DNA of 64,000 nt, from the NCBI RefSeq assembly GCF_014595995.2, contig NZ_CP063989.1, positions 2,542,001-2,606,000 of the forward strand. Direction: 5' to 3'. Under the pieces are notes generated by a model, which saw nothing but the letters and a program-made list of their open reading frames with translations, did not search any database and was not told where the DNA came from. Origin of the DNA: Actinomyces respiraculi (GTDB lineage: Bacteria; Actinomycetota; Actinomycetes; Actinomycetales; Actinomycetaceae). This document shows positions 34,091-44,163 of this stretch, piece after piece (position 1 is the first letter of the stretch; every line of letters starts with the position of its first letter). The position numbers were made by a program, and so were the translations under genes.

Positions 34091-35344
34091 GCGGTCGGCG
34101 GCGATATCCGTGCGGTACTGAGCACCGTCCAGGTGCAGGCGCGAGACGGCCTCGTAGGCGCGCTGGCGGGCCTGCTCGACGTCGGCCCCCAGGGCGACGA
34201 CGGACAGGACGCGCCCGCCCATGGCCACGAGGTCGCCGTCGTCACTCAGACCCGTGCCCGCGTGCAGGACGTGGACGCCCTCAACGGCCTCGGCCTCCTC
34301 GATCCCCGTGATGACGCCACCGGTGGTGACCGTGCCCGGGTAGCCGGGAGCCGCCAGGACGACGTCGACGGCCGCCTGCTCGGACCAGGTGGGGGGTTCA
34401 ACGTCATGGAGCGTGCCGGTTGCGCAGGCGAGCAGCAGCTCGGGCAGCGAGGAGGTCAGGCGCGCGAGCACGGCCTGGGTCTCCGGGTCGCCGAAGCGCA
34501 CGTTGAACTCCACGACGCGCAGGCCCTTGCTGGTCAGCGCCAGGCCGCAGTAGAGCAGGCCCGTGAAGGGGGTGCCGCGTCGGGCCATCTCGTCCACGAC
34601 GGGCTGGGCGACCTCGCGCACGACCCGCTCGCTCAGGTCTTCGGGCGCCCATGTCAGGGGCGTGTAGGAGCCCATGCCGCCGGTGTTGGGGCCGGCGTCG
34701 CCATCGGCCAGGCGCTTGAAGTCCTGGGCGGGGGCGAGGGGGCGCACGGTGGCGCCGTCGCACACGCAGAACAGGGAGACCTCCGGGCCGTCGAGGAAGT
34801 CCTCGACGACGACGACGCGCCCGCCCTCCTTGTCCAGGCAGGCCAGGCCGTGCGCCAGGGCCGCCTCGCGGTCCGAGGTGACGACGACGCCCTTGCCGGC
34901 GGCCAGGCCGTCCTCCTTGACGACGTGGGGGGCGCCGAAGCGGTCCAGGGCCGCCTCGAGCTCCTCGCGGGTGCCGCACACGGCGGCCTCGGCCGTGGGC
35001 ACGCCCGCAGCCTCCATGACCTCCTTGGCGAAGGCCTTGGAGCCCTCGAGGCGGGCGGCCTCGGCGCCGGGGCCGAAGACGGGCACGCCCGCCTCGCGCA
35101 GGGCGTCGGCCACGCCCGCGACCAGAGGAGCCTCCGGGCCGACGACGACAAGGTCCGCGCCCATCTGAGTGGCGAGCTCGACGACCTCCTGAGGGGCAGT
35201 CGGGTCGATGAGGAGGTTCGTGGCGATCGCGGCGGTCCCCGGGTTCCCGGGGGCGACGACGAGCTCGGTGATAGCGGGGTCCGAGGCGAGAGCGCGAGCC
35301 AGGGCGTGCTCACGCGCACCGGAGCCCAGAAGCAGGATCTTCAC
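34088..35344 (-). CDS. purD: Phosphoribosylamine-glycine ligase
   Basis: A 418-residue ATP-grasp enzyme, GAR synthetase, step two of the purine pathway. It starts with [17 protein letters not shown] and shows [18 protein letters not shown], the ATP-grasp strands [15 protein letters not shown], the [10 protein letters not shown] loop, and [16 protein letters not shown] with metal ligands. ATG at 35344. It lies between purC and pckG on the same strand, and its 3' end abuts a 30-bp repeat. Confidence 0.97.
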   Translation of the reverse strand: MKILLLGSGAREHALARALASDPAITELVVAPGNPGTAAIATNLLIDPTAPQEVVELATQMGADLVVVGPEAPLVAGVADALREAGVPVFGPGAEAARLEGSKAFAKEVMEAAGVPTAEAAVCGTREELEAALDRFGAPHVVKEDGLAAGKGVVVTSDREAALAHGLACLDKEGGRVVVVEDFLDGPEVSLFCVCDGATVRPLAPAQDFKRLADGDAGPNTGGMGSYTPLTWAPEDLSERVVREVAQPVVDEMARRGTPFTGLLYCGLALTSKGLRVVEFNVRFGDPETQAVLARLTSSLPELLLACATGTLHDVEPPTWSEQAAVDVVLAAPGYPGTVTTGGVITGIEEAEAVEGVHVLHAGTGLSDDGDLVAMGGRVLSVVALGADVEQARQRAYEAVSRLHLDGAQYRTDIAADR

Positions 35345-35522
35345 CTCACCAGCCTAACGGCCGTCGTCCTCGGAATCACGCGGCTGTCCGACGACGGGCA
35401 ACGTCCGCACCCCCGTCATGTCCGCCGCGTGGACACACGCGGGCAGCACAGGCACGCGCTGGCCCGTTCGATCCACCGCACTCCCGGCCCGGAACCTCAA
35501 GCCTGACGAAGCCCAACGACGG

Positions 35523-35560
35523 ACGGGGGCCCGGACCGTCGACACGGTCCGGGCCCCCGT
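35523..35560 (-). terminator. Terminator of pckG
   Basis: A perfect 17-bp stem (ACGGGGGCCCGGACCGT with its complement) around the loop CGAC, 42 bp beyond the pckG stop. Confidence 0.9.
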
Positions 35561-35601
35561 TGGAGCCGTCCTCACTCACATGGGTGAGACGTTGTCAGCC
35601 C

Positions 35602-37446
35602 TCAGGCCTTGGCGGCGGCGATGCGCTCGCGGAACTTCGCCAGCTCCTCGCGGATGGCGGCAGGAACCTTGTCGCCGAACTGAGCGAAGTACTGCTCGGT
35701 GTCGTCCATCTCGGCGGCCCAGGCGTCCGGGTCGATATCGTACATCTTGGCCCAGTCCTCCTCGGACACGCCCGCGCCCTCGAGGTTGAAGTCCTCGCGC
35801 TTGGGGTAGATGCCCGTGACGCCCTCGATGCCCTCGACCTCGCCGGAGGCGCGACGCACGATCCAGTCCAGAACACGCGAGTTGTCGCCGTAGCCCGGCC
35901 AGAGGAACTTGCCGTTCTCGTCCTTGCGGAACCAGTTGACCTGGTAGACCTTCGGGAAGTTCTCGCCGAGCTGCTCCTGGATCTCGAGCCAGTGGCCCCA
36001 GTAGTCGGCCATGTTGTAGCCGCAGAAGGGCAGCATGGCGAAGGGGTCGTGGCGCAGCGAGCCGGCCTTGACGTCCGTGGCGGCGGCGGTGACCTCGGAG
36101 GCCACGGAGGCGCCGATGAACACGCCGTGGGCGGGCGAGTACTGCTCGGCGACGAGCGGCACGTTGGAGGCGCGGCGGCCGCCGAAGAGGATCGCGTCGA
36201 TGGCGACGCCCTCAGGAGCCTCCCAGTCGGGGCAGATGATCGGGCACTGCGAGGCCGGGGTGGTGAAGCGCGAGTTCGGGTGCGCGGCCTTCTTGCCCTC
36301 GGCGGCGTCAGCCGGGGTGAAGTCGTTGCCGAGCCAGTCGATGAGGTGCTCGGGCATCTCGGCGTCGATGCCCTCCCACCACACGTCGCCGTCGTCCGTG
36401 AGGGCGACGTTGGTGAAGATGGTGTTGGCCTTCATGGTCTCCATGGCCATCGGGTTCGTCTTGTAGGACGTGCCCGGGGCGACGCCGAAGAAGCCGGCCT
36501 CGGGGTTGATGGCGCGCAGGCGGCCGTCCTCACCCTGACGCATCCAGGCGATGTCGTCACCGACGGTCTCGACCTTGTAGCCCTTGATGGTGGGCTGGAG
36601 CATGGCGAGGTTGGTCTTGCCGCAGGCCGACGGGAAGGCGGCGGTGACGTGGTACTGCTTGCCGGTCTTCTCCTCGGTCAGGCGCAGGATGAGCATGTGC
36701 TCAGCCATCCAGCTGTCGCGACGGGCCATCGTCGAGGCGATGCGCAGCGCGTAGCACTTCTTGCCCAGCAGGGCGTTGCCGCCGTAGCCGGAGCCGTAGG
36801 ACCAGATCTCGTTGGTCTCGGGGAAGTGTGTGATGTACTTCTCCTCGTTGCACGGCCAGGTGGTGTCCTCCTGACCGGGGGCGAGGGGGGCGCCGACGGA
36901 GTGGACGGCGGGAACCCAGGTGCGGCCCTCGTTGATGAGGTCCATTGCCTTGGTGCCGATGCGCGCCATGATGCGCATGTTGACGACGACGTAGGGGGAG
37001 TCGGTGATCTCGATGCCCAGCTGGGAGATCGGGCCGCCGAGGGGACCCATCGAGAAGGGAATGATGTACATCGTGCGGCCGGCGTAGGTGCCGTCGAACT
37101 TCTCGTTGAGGATGGCCTTCATCTCGGCCGGGTCGTACCAGTTGTTGGTGGGACCCGCGTCCTCCTCCTTCTCGGAGCAGATGAAGGTGCGGGACTCCAC
37201 GCGGGCCACGTCGCTCGGCAGGGAGCGGGCCAGGAAGGAGTTAGGGCGCTTCTCGGGGTTGAGGCGGGTGAACACGCCCGACTCGACCATCTCGGAGGTG
37301 AGACGGTCCCACTCCTCGTCGGTGCCGTCAGCGAAGTACACCTTCTCCGGCTTGCCGAGCTCAGCGATGCGGATCGCGAACTCGATAACGTCCTCGGGAG
37401 CGTTGGCGGGCGCCGCGGCGCGAACGTCCTGGGCGGTCACAGTCAT
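35602..37446 (-). CDS. pckG: Phosphoenolpyruvate carboxykinase (GTP)
   Basis: A 614-residue GTP-dependent PEPCK interconverting oxaloacetate and PEP. The GTP-type P-loop with its reactive cysteine is FPSACGKTN (271-279). [14 protein letters not shown], the [15 protein letters not shown] segment and [11 protein letters not shown] are also characteristic. Size matches the family. GGAAGGGA precedes the ATG. The gene has its own leader and a strong terminator, so it is probably transcribed alone. Together with fba it serves gluconeogenesis or CO2-fixing anaplerosis. Confidence 0.97.
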   Translation of the reverse strand: MTVTAQDVRAAAPANAPEDVIEFAIRIAELGKPEKVYFADGTDEEWDRLTSEMVESGVFTRLNPEKRPNSFLARSLPSDVARVESRTFICSEKEEDAGPTNNWYDPAEMKAILNEKFDGTYAGRTMYIIPFSMGPLGGPISQLGIEITDSPYVVVNMRIMARIGTKAMDLINEGRTWVPAVHSVGAPLAPGQEDTTWPCNEEKYITHFPETNEIWSYGSGYGGNALLGKKCYALRIASTMARRDSWMAEHMLILRLTEEKTGKQYHVTAAFPSACGKTNLAMLQPTIKGYKVETVGDDIAWMRQGEDGRLRAINPEAGFFGVAPGTSYKTNPMAMETMKANTIFTNVALTDDGDVWWEGIDAEMPEHLIDWLGNDFTPADAAEGKKAAHPNSRFTTPASQCPIICPDWEAPEGVAIDAILFGGRRASNVPLVAEQYSPAHGVFIGASVASEVTAAATDVKAGSLRHDPFAMLPFCGYNMADYWGHWLEIQEQLGENFPKVYQVNWFRKDENGKFLWPGYGDNSRVLDWIVRRASGEVEGIEGVTGIYPKREDFNLEGAGVSEEDWAKMYDIDPDAWAAEMDDTEQYFAQFGDKVPAAIREELAKFRERIAAAKA

Positions 37447-37627
37447 GTGTGAGTCCCTTCCTTGGATTCTTGACTCTTGTGGTCAGCCCAATCCTCTCTC
37501 AGATGGGTGCCGCTTTCACCTCCACTTAGGTCCCTAACAGCGAAATCCGCGCCGACCAGCTGCGTGGTCTCTGTCACAGGGCGCGAGGTCTTCGCTTCCG
37601 AGTGCCCTGCGCCGCTAGCGTCGTGCC

Positions 37628-38437
37628 GTGCCTGACCTGCCCCACCGCCGCCCCGCGCTGCGACGCACCCGCCTGCTTGCCGCGCTCGGACTGCTCGCGA
37701 TCGCCCTGGCGGGCTGCACTGCGCACATGGACATGACGCTGAAAGAGGACGGCACCTACGACGTCGTGCTCGACGTGCGCGACTCGACCGGCACCGTCCT
37801 GACCCCGGACAGCAACTGCGCCGACTACGCCGACCCCGCACTCGTCGGCTCCCCCGTGGGCACGAGTGTCAGCTCCCGCTCGGTCGGGTCCGCCGACGAC
37901 GCCGGCGGTGTCGGCTGCGAGGTGACGATCAGCGGCGTCACGGTCCCCGACGCCTCCGCCGTCAGCCCGTCGCCCGACGGCTCAGCTCCCTTGGTGGTGC
38001 GCGACGGCGACCTCTACGTCGTGGACCTGTCCGCGCTCCAGGGCGCCGTCCGGTCCGACGGCGTCGGCCAGGGCGGTGCACCGTCACAAGCGGGCGTGGT
38101 CGACGCGCGGGTCACCCTGACCTTCCCCGGTGCTGTGGTGACGTCGGGCGGCGGCCTCGTGGAGGGCACGACCGTCACATGGTCCGACGTCGACGTCCTG
38201 TCCGACGGCGTCTCCGCCTCCGGCTATGCCACCCCCGGCGCCGGCCTGAGCGTCTGGGACCGGCACTCGGGCTGGGTCATCGGCGGCGTCGTGCTCGCAG
38301 GCCTCGCCATCGGCGCAGCGGCCTGGTACCGACGGGCAGCGGCCGGGCGGGCTGCAGCATCACGCTCGGACGACGAGCGGAAGGCACCGCGGTCGCGGCC
38401 TGCTCCGCGGCGCGCCTCCCGTCGCAGGCGACGCTGA
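37628..38437 (+). CDS. LppM-like lipoprotein with C-terminal membrane anchor
   Basis: A 269-residue protein with a lipoprotein signal whose lipobox is LAGC (C30). The LppM-type domain follows (MDMTLKEDGTYDVVLDVRDS), then a second half (VTLTFPGAVVTSGGG...TVTWSD), a membrane helix (about 215-237) and a very basic tail (RSRPAPRRASRRRRR). LppM-domain proteins in mycobacteria are surface-linked; function here is unknown. The GTG at 37628 lacks a ribosome site, so the start is tentative. Confidence 0.75.
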   Translation: MPDLPHRRPALRRTRLLAALGLLAIALAGCTAHMDMTLKEDGTYDVVLDVRDSTGTVLTPDSNCADYADPALVGSPVGTSVSSRSVGSADDAGGVGCEVTISGVTVPDASAVSPSPDGSAPLVVRDGDLYVVDLSALQGAVRSDGVGQGGAPSQAGVVDARVTLTFPGAVVTSGGGLVEGTTVTWSDVDVLSDGVSASGYATPGAGLSVWDRHSGWVIGGVVLAGLAIGAAAWYRRAAAGRAAASRSDDERKAPRSRPAPRRASRRRRR

Positions 38438-38470
38438 GGCTCTCGCGGCGTGACCGCCGGTTCTGGGTAG

Positions 38471-38605
38471 GGCTCGCTGCACGCCGAGGCCAAGGACTCC
38501 GCTGGGCTGCCGCTCCTGTGGATCGGCATCGGTCTGGTCGTCGTCCTCGCCGTCGTCGGCGCCTGCGCGCCGCCCCGCGCCGCCGTCCAGGTCCTCAGCC
38601 GATGA
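38471..38605 (+). pseudogene. Possible remnant of a membrane protein C-terminus
   Basis: An open stretch of 44 codons without a usable start encodes DSAGLPLLWIGIGLVVVLAV followed by [16 protein letters not shown] and a stop. This looks like the end of an anchored protein, directly downstream of the LppM-like gene. It runs into the last codons of purA on the other strand. It may be a frameshifted or duplicated tail, or chance. Confidence 0.25.
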
Positions 38606-39881
38606 GGCTGTGCCGCGTGATCGTCGCCTCGCGGCCCGCGCCCACACCAATGGCACTGATGCGGGTACGCGCCAGCTCCTCGATACGCAGCACATACTTC
38701 TGCGCGTTGACTGGCAGGTCCTCGAAGCGCCGCACGCCCGTGATGTCCTCGCTCCAGCCGGGCAGCTCCTCGTAGACCGGCCGCGCGTGGTGGAATCCCG
38801 TCTGCGTCAGCGGCATCTCCTCCACCCGCTGCCCGTCGACGTCATAGGCGACGCACACGGGGATCGTCTCATGCCCGGTGAGGACGTCGAGCTTGGTCAT
38901 CACAAGGTCGGTGAGGCCGTTGACCCGGCAGGCGTAACGGGTGACGACGGCGTCGTGCCAGCCGCAGCGACGCGGACGCCCGGTCGTCACCCCGTACTCG
39001 CCGCCCTCCTCACGCAGCCGGTCCCCCATCTCGTCGAGCAGCTCCGTGGGGAAGGGCCCCTCACCGACGCGGGTCGTGTACGCCTTGACGACGCCGACCA
39101 CCGAGTCGATGCGGGTGGGGCCCACTCCGGTGCCCGTGCAGGCGCCACCCGCCGTGGGGCTCGACGACGTGACGAAGGGGTAGGTGCCGTGGTCGATGTC
39201 GAGCATCGTCGCCTGGCCCGCCTCGAACAGGACGGTCTGGCCGGCGTCGAGGGCGTCGTTGAGGACGAGTGAGCAGTCGATGACCATGGGCCGCACGCGC
39301 TCGGCGTAGGACAGCAGGTCATCCGCGACCGCATCGGGGTCCACGGCGTCGGCACCCAGGATCTTGGTGAGGACCCCGTTCTTCTGCTCCAGGGCACTGC
39401 GGACCTTCTGCCGCAGGATCGACTCGTCGAAGAGGTCCTGCACGCGCAGGCCCACGCGGTTCATCTTGTCCGCGTAGGTCGGGCCGATGCCGCGCCCGGT
39501 GGTGCCGAGCTGGCGGTCACCGAGATAGCGCTCCGTGGCCTGGTCCATGATGCGGTTGTAGGAGGGGATGAGGTGGGCGCTGGCCGAGATGCGCAGCCTG
39601 GAGGCGTCCTTGCCGCGGGACTCGATCTCGGCGATCTCAGCGAAGAGGACCTCGAGGTCGACGACGACGCCGTTGCCGATCACCGGGGTGACACCCGGGG
39701 TGAGCACTCCAGCGGGAAGCAGGTGGAAGGCGAAGGTCTCGCCGTCGATGACCACCGTGTGACCGGCGTTGTTACCGCCGTTGAACTTCACGACGTAGTC
39801 AACGTCCTGACCGAGCTGGTCGGTGGCCTTTCCCTTGCCCTCATCGCCCCACTGGGCACCGACGACAACAACCGCAGGCAT
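38595..39881 (-). CDS. purA: Adenylosuccinate synthetase
   Basis: A 428-residue PurA, the GTP-dependent first step from IMP to AMP. The N-terminal P-loop region is [45 protein letters not shown] and [12 protein letters not shown] are diagnostic, and length is the usual 425-435. ATG at 39881 has AAGGGAG upstream and matches the conserved start; further upstream in-frame sequence is not conserved-looking. The 3' end reaches into the remnant described at 38471-38605. Confidence 0.97.
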   Translation of the reverse strand: MPAVVVVGAQWGDEGKGKATDQLGQDVDYVVKFNGGNNAGHTVVIDGETFAFHLLPAGVLTPGVTPVIGNGVVVDLEVLFAEIAEIESRGKDASRLRISASAHLIPSYNRIMDQATERYLGDRQLGTTGRGIGPTYADKMNRVGLRVQDLFDESILRQKVRSALEQKNGVLTKILGADAVDPDAVADDLLSYAERVRPMVIDCSLVLNDALDAGQTVLFEAGQATMLDIDHGTYPFVTSSSPTAGGACTGTGVGPTRIDSVVGVVKAYTTRVGEGPFPTELLDEMGDRLREEGGEYGVTTGRPRRCGWHDAVVTRYACRVNGLTDLVMTKLDVLTGHETIPVCVAYDVDGQRVEEMPLTQTGFHHARPVYEELPGWSEDITGVRRFEDLPVNAQKYVLRIEELARTRISAIGVGAGREATITRHSLIG

Positions 39882-39988
39882 GGCTGCTCCCTTGCTTGGT
39901 AACGGCGCGACGACACGCACGCCGTCGGCCAGCCTACCGGAGCGCGACGACGCCGCCCCCGCCCGTCCCGGCTTACCCGGCTGCACGG

Positions 39989-40023
39989 CGCCGCCCCGGC
40001 GCTCATGGAGCGCCGGGGCGGCG
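39989..40023 (-). terminator. Terminator of fba
   Basis: A perfect 15-bp stem (CGCCGCCCCGGCGCT with its complement) around a 5-base loop, about 55 bp after the fba stop. Confidence 0.85.
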
Positions 40024-40078
40024 GGGTGATGACTGAGTGGTCGCCGTCGGCCCTCAACGGACCGGACGGGAGCCGAGC

Positions 40079-41134
40079 TCAGTGCTGCTTGGAGGCGGAG
40101 CCGACGGAGCCCAGGCGCTCGCAGGCCTCGACCACGCGGGCGGCCATGCCCTTCTCAGCGGCCTTGCCCCAGGCGCGCGGGTCGTAGGCCTTCTTGCTGC
40201 CGACCTCGCCGTCGATCTTGAGCACGCCGTCGTAGTTCTTGAACATGTGGTCGACGACCGGACGGGTGAAGGCGTACTGGGTGTCGGTGTCCACGTTCAT
40301 CTTGATGACGCCGTTGCGCACGGCCGTGGCGATCTCCTCAGCGGTGGAGCCGGAGCCGCCGTGCATGACGAGGTCGAAGGGGGACTTCTTGTCCCCAACC
40401 TTGGTGGCGAGGCGGTCGCCGAGGCGCTGGGCGACCTCGGCCTGGATCTCGCCCAGGAGCTCGGGCTTGAGCTTGACGTGACCGGGCTTGTAGGCGCCGT
40501 GCACGTTGCCGAAGGTCAGGGCCGTGGTGTAGCGGCCGTTCTCGCCCAGGCCCAGGGCCTCGACGGCGGCCCAGGCGTCGTCCGCCGTGGTGTAGAGGTT
40601 GGCGTTCTCGTCGCCCTTGATGCCGTCCTCCTCGCCGCCGACGGCACCGATCTCGATCTCGAGGATGGTGTTGGCCTGCTTGGACAGGGCCAGCAGCTCG
40701 ACGGCGATGCGGATGTTCTCCTCGAGGGTCTCGGCGGAGCCGTCCCACATGTGGGACTGGAAGGCGGTGGGCTCACCGCGCTTGGCCTGCTCGACCTCGA
40801 TCTCGAGCAGCGGGCGCAGCCACGAGTCGATCAGGTTCTTGGGGCAGTGGTCGGTGTGGAGCGCGAAGGTGATGGGGTACAGGCTCTCGACCGCGTAAGC
40901 GTACGCGGACATGGCGAGAGAGCCCTTGACCTTGTCGCCGCGGGAGGAGCCGGACCAGAAGGCGGCACCACCGTTGGAGACCTGGATGATGCCGTCGGAC
41001 TCGGCCTCGGCGAAGCCCTGCAGGGCGGCGGAGAGGGTCTGGGACGAGGTCACGTTGATCGCGGGGATGGCGTAGCCGCCAGCCTTCGCGCGGTCGAGCA
41101 TGTCGGCGTAGGACTCCGGGGTTGCAATGGCCAC
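40079..41134 (-). CDS. fba: Class II fructose-bisphosphate aldolase
   Basis: A 351-residue zinc-dependent aldolase splitting fructose-1,6-bisphosphate. Metal and substrate motifs are [34 protein letters not shown] and MHGGSGS, with [13 protein letters not shown] near the end. GTG at 41134 is preceded by AGGAGG, which fixes the start. A TrmH-type methyltransferase and pyrE lie upstream on the same strand, an order also seen in other actinobacteria. It ends in a strong hairpin. Confidence 0.97.
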   Translation of the reverse strand: MAIATPESYADMLDRAKAGGYAIPAINVTSSQTLSAALQGFAEAESDGIIQVSNGGAAFWSGSSRGDKVKGSLAMSAYAYAVESLYPITFALHTDHCPKNLIDSWLRPLLEIEVEQAKRGEPTAFQSHMWDGSAETLEENIRIAVELLALSKQANTILEIEIGAVGGEEDGIKGDENANLYTTADDAWAAVEALGLGENGRYTTALTFGNVHGAYKPGHVKLKPELLGEIQAEVAQRLGDRLATKVGDKKSPFDLVMHGGSGSTAEEIATAVRNGVIKMNVDTDTQYAFTRPVVDHMFKNYDGVLKIDGEVGSKKAYDPRAWGKAAEKGMAARVVEACERLGSVGSASKQH

Positions 41135-41224
41135 TGTGTGCCTCCTGAGTGTCAATGTGCAGTGGTGCGTGCCGATTGTCCCACGGAAAACACCCGGCCG
41201 ATACCGGATCATGGTCCCGTTGGG

Positions 41225-41932
41225 TCAGTCGGGGGCGGGGCCTGCGTGCTGGAGGATCCAGGTGTGCATGGCGATGGCCCCAGCGGCCGCCACGTTGATC
41301 GAACGGGTGGAGCCGTACTGGCCGATCCGTAGCAGCCGCGACGCCCCCGCGAGCATCTCCTCGCTCAGCCCCGCGCCCTCCGAGCCCAGCACAAGCAGGC
41401 AGCGCTCGGGCAGCTCGGCACTCTCCAGGGGCTCGGCGCCGGGGCCGTTGTCGATCGCGATGACCTCGTAGCCCTCGGCCGCCGCCCACACGAGCAGCTC
41501 GGAGACCTGCTCGTGGTGGCGCACGTCGAGGTAGCGGTTGGTGACCATGGCGCCGCGCTTGTTCCACCGACGTCGGCCCACGATGTGCACGGCGCCGACA
41601 TTGAAGGCGTTCGCGGACCTCACGATGGATCCGATATTGAGGTCCTGGCTGACGTTCTCGATGGCGACGTGCAGCGTGTGGGCGCGTGCCGCCAGGTCCG
41701 CCCGTACGGCCTCGGTGTGCCAGTAGCGGTAGCGGTCGACGACGTTGCGCCGGTCCCCCTCACGCAGGAGCACGGGGTCGTAGCGGGGGTCCTGCGGCCA
41801 GGCGGCCTCTCCCCCGGGCCAGGGTCCGACGCCGACCTGCCGGACGTCCGCCGGCCGATCCTCCTCCGGGGGCAGGCCCGCCCAGTAGTCGTGCCCCTCC
41901 TCGGGCGGGAGCTCAGGGGCGGATGACGGCAC
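41225..41932 (-). CDS. TrmH/SpoU-family RNA methyltransferase
   Basis: A 235-residue SPOUT-fold 2'-O-methyltransferase. Motif 1 is VSQDLNIGSIVRSANAFNVG, motif 2 LVLGSEGAGLSEEML, and motif 3 STRSINVAAAGAIAMHTW, which together form the trefoil-knot AdoMet site. The target (tRNA or rRNA) cannot be read from sequence. GTG at 41932 is preferred because GAGG lies six bases upstream; a TTG five codons earlier is the alternative. It sits between pyrE and fba, 56 bp after pyrE. Confidence 0.9.
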   Translation of the reverse strand: MPSSAPELPPEEGHDYWAGLPPEEDRPADVRQVGVGPWPGGEAAWPQDPRYDPVLLREGDRRNVVDRYRYWHTEAVRADLAARAHTLHVAIENVSQDLNIGSIVRSANAFNVGAVHIVGRRRWNKRGAMVTNRYLDVRHHEQVSELLVWAAAEGYEVIAIDNGPGAEPLESAELPERCLLVLGSEGAGLSEEMLAGASRLLRIGQYGSTRSINVAAAGAIAMHTWILQHAGPAPD

Positions 41933-41987
41933 TGTCAACCTCGCCAAAGGCGATGATGCCCTCGCTCGCTCTCAGCTCCGGCACGTC

Positions 41988-42557
41988 CTACTCCAGGCCC
42001 AGGTCGTTCAGGCCGAGCGCGGCGAGGTACGGCAGGCCGGCGGCCTCGATGCGCTCGCGGGCACCGGTCGCACGGTCAACGACGACGGCGACGGCGAGGA
42101 CCTCAGCGCCCGCCTCGCGCAGGGCCTCGACGGCCTCGAGCGGGGAGCCGCCGGTGGTAGAGGTGTCCTCCAGGACGACGACGCGACGCCCCTCGACGCC
42201 GGGGCCCTCGATACGGCGCTTCATGCCGTGGTCCTTGGCGGCCTTGCGCACGACGAAGGCGTCGAGCTCGAGGCCGCGCGAGGCGGCGGCGTGAAGCATG
42301 GCGGTGGCCACCGGGTCCGCCCCCATGGTCAGGCCGCCGACGGCGTCAACCACGTCGGTGCCGAGCCCTTCCTCTTCAAGCATGTCGATCATGACGTGGC
42401 CGATGAGGGGGGCGGCCTCGTGGTGGAGGGTGGCGCGGCGCATGTCGACGTAGAAGTCGGACTCGAGCCCGGAGGCCAGGGTGACTGTGCCGCGCACAAC
42501 GGCGAGGTCACGGACGAGCTGGGCGAGACGTGCGCGTTGGGGGTCGTTGGTACTCAC
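41988..42557 (-). CDS. pyrE: Orotate phosphoribosyltransferase
   Basis: A 189-residue OPRTase adding PRPP to orotate in pyrimidine synthesis. Family motifs are LASGLESDFYVDMR, GLTMGADPVATAM, the loop VRKAAKDHGMKRRIEG and the PRPP signature VVVLEDTSTTGGS. In that last motif Glu precedes Asp, as in actinobacterial enzymes. GTG start (GTGAGTACC). Probably first gene of pyrE-trmH-like. Confidence 0.95.
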   Translation of the reverse strand: MSTNDPQRARLAQLVRDLAVVRGTVTLASGLESDFYVDMRRATLHHEAAPLIGHVMIDMLEEEGLGTDVVDAVGGLTMGADPVATAMLHAAASRGLELDAFVVRKAAKDHGMKRRIEGPGVEGRRVVVLEDTSTTGGSPLEAVEALREAGAEVLAVAVVVDRATGARERIEAAGLPYLAALGLNDLGLE

Positions 42558-42655
42558 CGCCCCAGGCTAGGCGATCGGTGGTGGTGCGTCTCTTTGCTGC
42601 GTCTTGGCAGTCTGTGTGCCGTGCCCGCCCCGAGACTGCGCTTGCGCCGCGTGTG

Positions 42656-43153
42656 TCAGGCGAGGGCGGCGAGGGCGGCGTCGTAGTCCGGCTCGTCACC
42701 GGTCTCGGCGACCTGCTCGGTGTGGAGCACGACGCCGTCGGCCCCGATGACCACGACCGCGCGTGAGAGCAGGCCGGCCAGCGGCCCGTCGGCCATGGTC
42801 ACGCCGTAGTCGTCCCCGAAGGAGGAGCGGAAGGCGGAGGCGGTCACGACGTCGGACAGCCCCTCGGCCCCGCAGAAGCGCGCCTGGGCGAAGGGCAGGT
42901 CCTTGCTCACGCACAGCACGGTGGTGTTGTCCAGCGAGGAGGCCCGCTTGTTGAACTCGCGCACCGACTGGGCGCACACGCCCGTGTCGACCGACGGGAA
43001 GATCGAGACCACGACGCGGCGCCCGGCCAGCGACTGGCTGGTGACCTCAGCAAGGTCAGCGCCGACGAGCGTGAAGGCGGGGGCGGGCGAGCCGACAGCG
43101 GGAAGCTCACCGACAGTGGAGACAGCAGCACCGTGCACCATGATGGAAGCCAT
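42656..43153 (-). CDS. tpx: Thiol peroxidase
   Basis: A 165-residue atypical 2-Cys peroxiredoxin reducing hydroperoxides in the cytoplasm. Peroxidatic C60 lies in SVDTGVCAQSVREF, and resolving C94 lies in FAQARFCGAEG, the spacing seen in E. coli Tpx. Length is standard. The ATG at 43153 gives the family N-terminus (MASIMVHG); the ribosome site is weak. Single gene between pyrE and an SDR gene. Confidence 0.95.
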   Translation of the reverse strand: MASIMVHGAAVSTVGELPAVGSPAPAFTLVGADLAEVTSQSLAGRRVVVSIFPSVDTGVCAQSVREFNKRASSLDNTTVLCVSKDLPFAQARFCGAEGLSDVVTASAFRSSFGDDYGVTMADGPLAGLLSRAVVVIGADGVVLHTEQVAETGDEPDYDAALAALA

Positions 43154-43211
43154 GGGCCGATGATCCCACACGAACTCCTAGCACACCAGGGGATCGTCCC
43201 TTAAGAAGGCC

Positions 43212-44048
43212 TCAGTACCGGGTGCGCACCGTGGCGTGGCCGGCCACCCGGCGCACCAGCCAGCGGGGGCTCAGGCGCAGCAGCGCGTTGGCCGCCTGGT
43301 AGCGCACCGAGGGGGTGCAGATGACCTGGCCGCGACGTACCGCAGCCAGCGCCTCGCGCGCCACGTCGTCGGCGTCGAGCCACACCGCGTCAGGCCACAC
43401 CTCCTCCGCGACACCCGCGCGGCGGTGGAAGTCCGAGCGCGTCAGGCCCGGGTTGAGCACCGTGGCGCTCACACCGGAGCCGCGCAGCTCGGAGGCGAGC
43501 GCCTCGGTGAAGGTCCGCACCCACGCCTTGTGGGCCGCGTAGGTGCCCATCGCCGTCAGCGCCGCCACGCTCGCGATGTTGAGCACCGCCCCGTGGCCCC
43601 TGGCCACCATCCCCGGCACCGCCGCGTGGGTGAGCTCAAGCACCGCCGCCACCATGACGTCCAGTGCCCTGCGCTCCTGGGCGAGGTCCCCGCCGACAAT
43701 CTCCTGGCCGACGGCGAAGCCCGCGTTGTTGACCAGCAGGTCGACCGGCCTGCGGGCCACGTCCTGCTCCGTGTGGGGGCGGCTGACCTGCGGGACGGAG
43801 GTGCGCACGCCGTCGGGAAGGTCCACGCGCAGGCGCTCGGCGACCCGCTCACGCCCCTCGGGGGTGGACAGGTCCGCGACCAGGACCTGCACCCCGACCC
43901 CCTCGCGCTGGTGGAGCTCCTGTGCGATCTCCTGCAGACGCTCGGCGGAGCGGGCGACGAGGACGAGGTCATGCCGGCCGACGGCGAGCTCACGGGCCAG
44001 GGCCAGGCCGATACCGCTCGTGGCGCCGGTGATAAGTGCGGTTCCCAT
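43212..44048 (-). CDS. Short-chain dehydrogenase/reductase
   Basis: A 278-residue classical SDR. Rossmann motif TGATSGIG (7-14), NNAG after strand 4, catalytic Ser in NIASVAAL, and Tyr/Lys in TYAAHKAW are all present, followed by LNPGLTRSDFHRRAG. The C-terminus (LLRLSPRWLVRRVAGHATVR) resembles fatty-acid or ketosteroid-related SDRs. Between ADLSTPEGRERVAERL and the NNAG strand is an extra stretch of about 20 residues (VDLPDGVRTSVPQVSRPHTE). Substrate unknown. ATG at 44048. Confidence 0.9.
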   Translation of the reverse strand: MGTALITGATSGIGLALARELAVGRHDLVLVARSAERLQEIAQELHQREGVGVQVLVADLSTPEGRERVAERLRVDLPDGVRTSVPQVSRPHTEQDVARRPVDLLVNNAGFAVGQEIVGGDLAQERRALDVMVAAVLELTHAAVPGMVARGHGAVLNIASVAALTAMGTYAAHKAWVRTFTEALASELRGSGVSATVLNPGLTRSDFHRRAGVAEEVWPDAVWLDADDVAREALAAVRRGQVICTPSVRYQAANALLRLSPRWLVRRVAGHATVRTRY

Positions 44049-44163
44049 GGGCTGAAGGGTATCGGCAGGCAGACGACGCTGCCCCTCACGTCCACATGTC
44101 GTGACGGGCACCGCCTGGATGAGTCCCCGGCCCTCGGCCCTCCCGGCCCGCTACCCTCACCCC

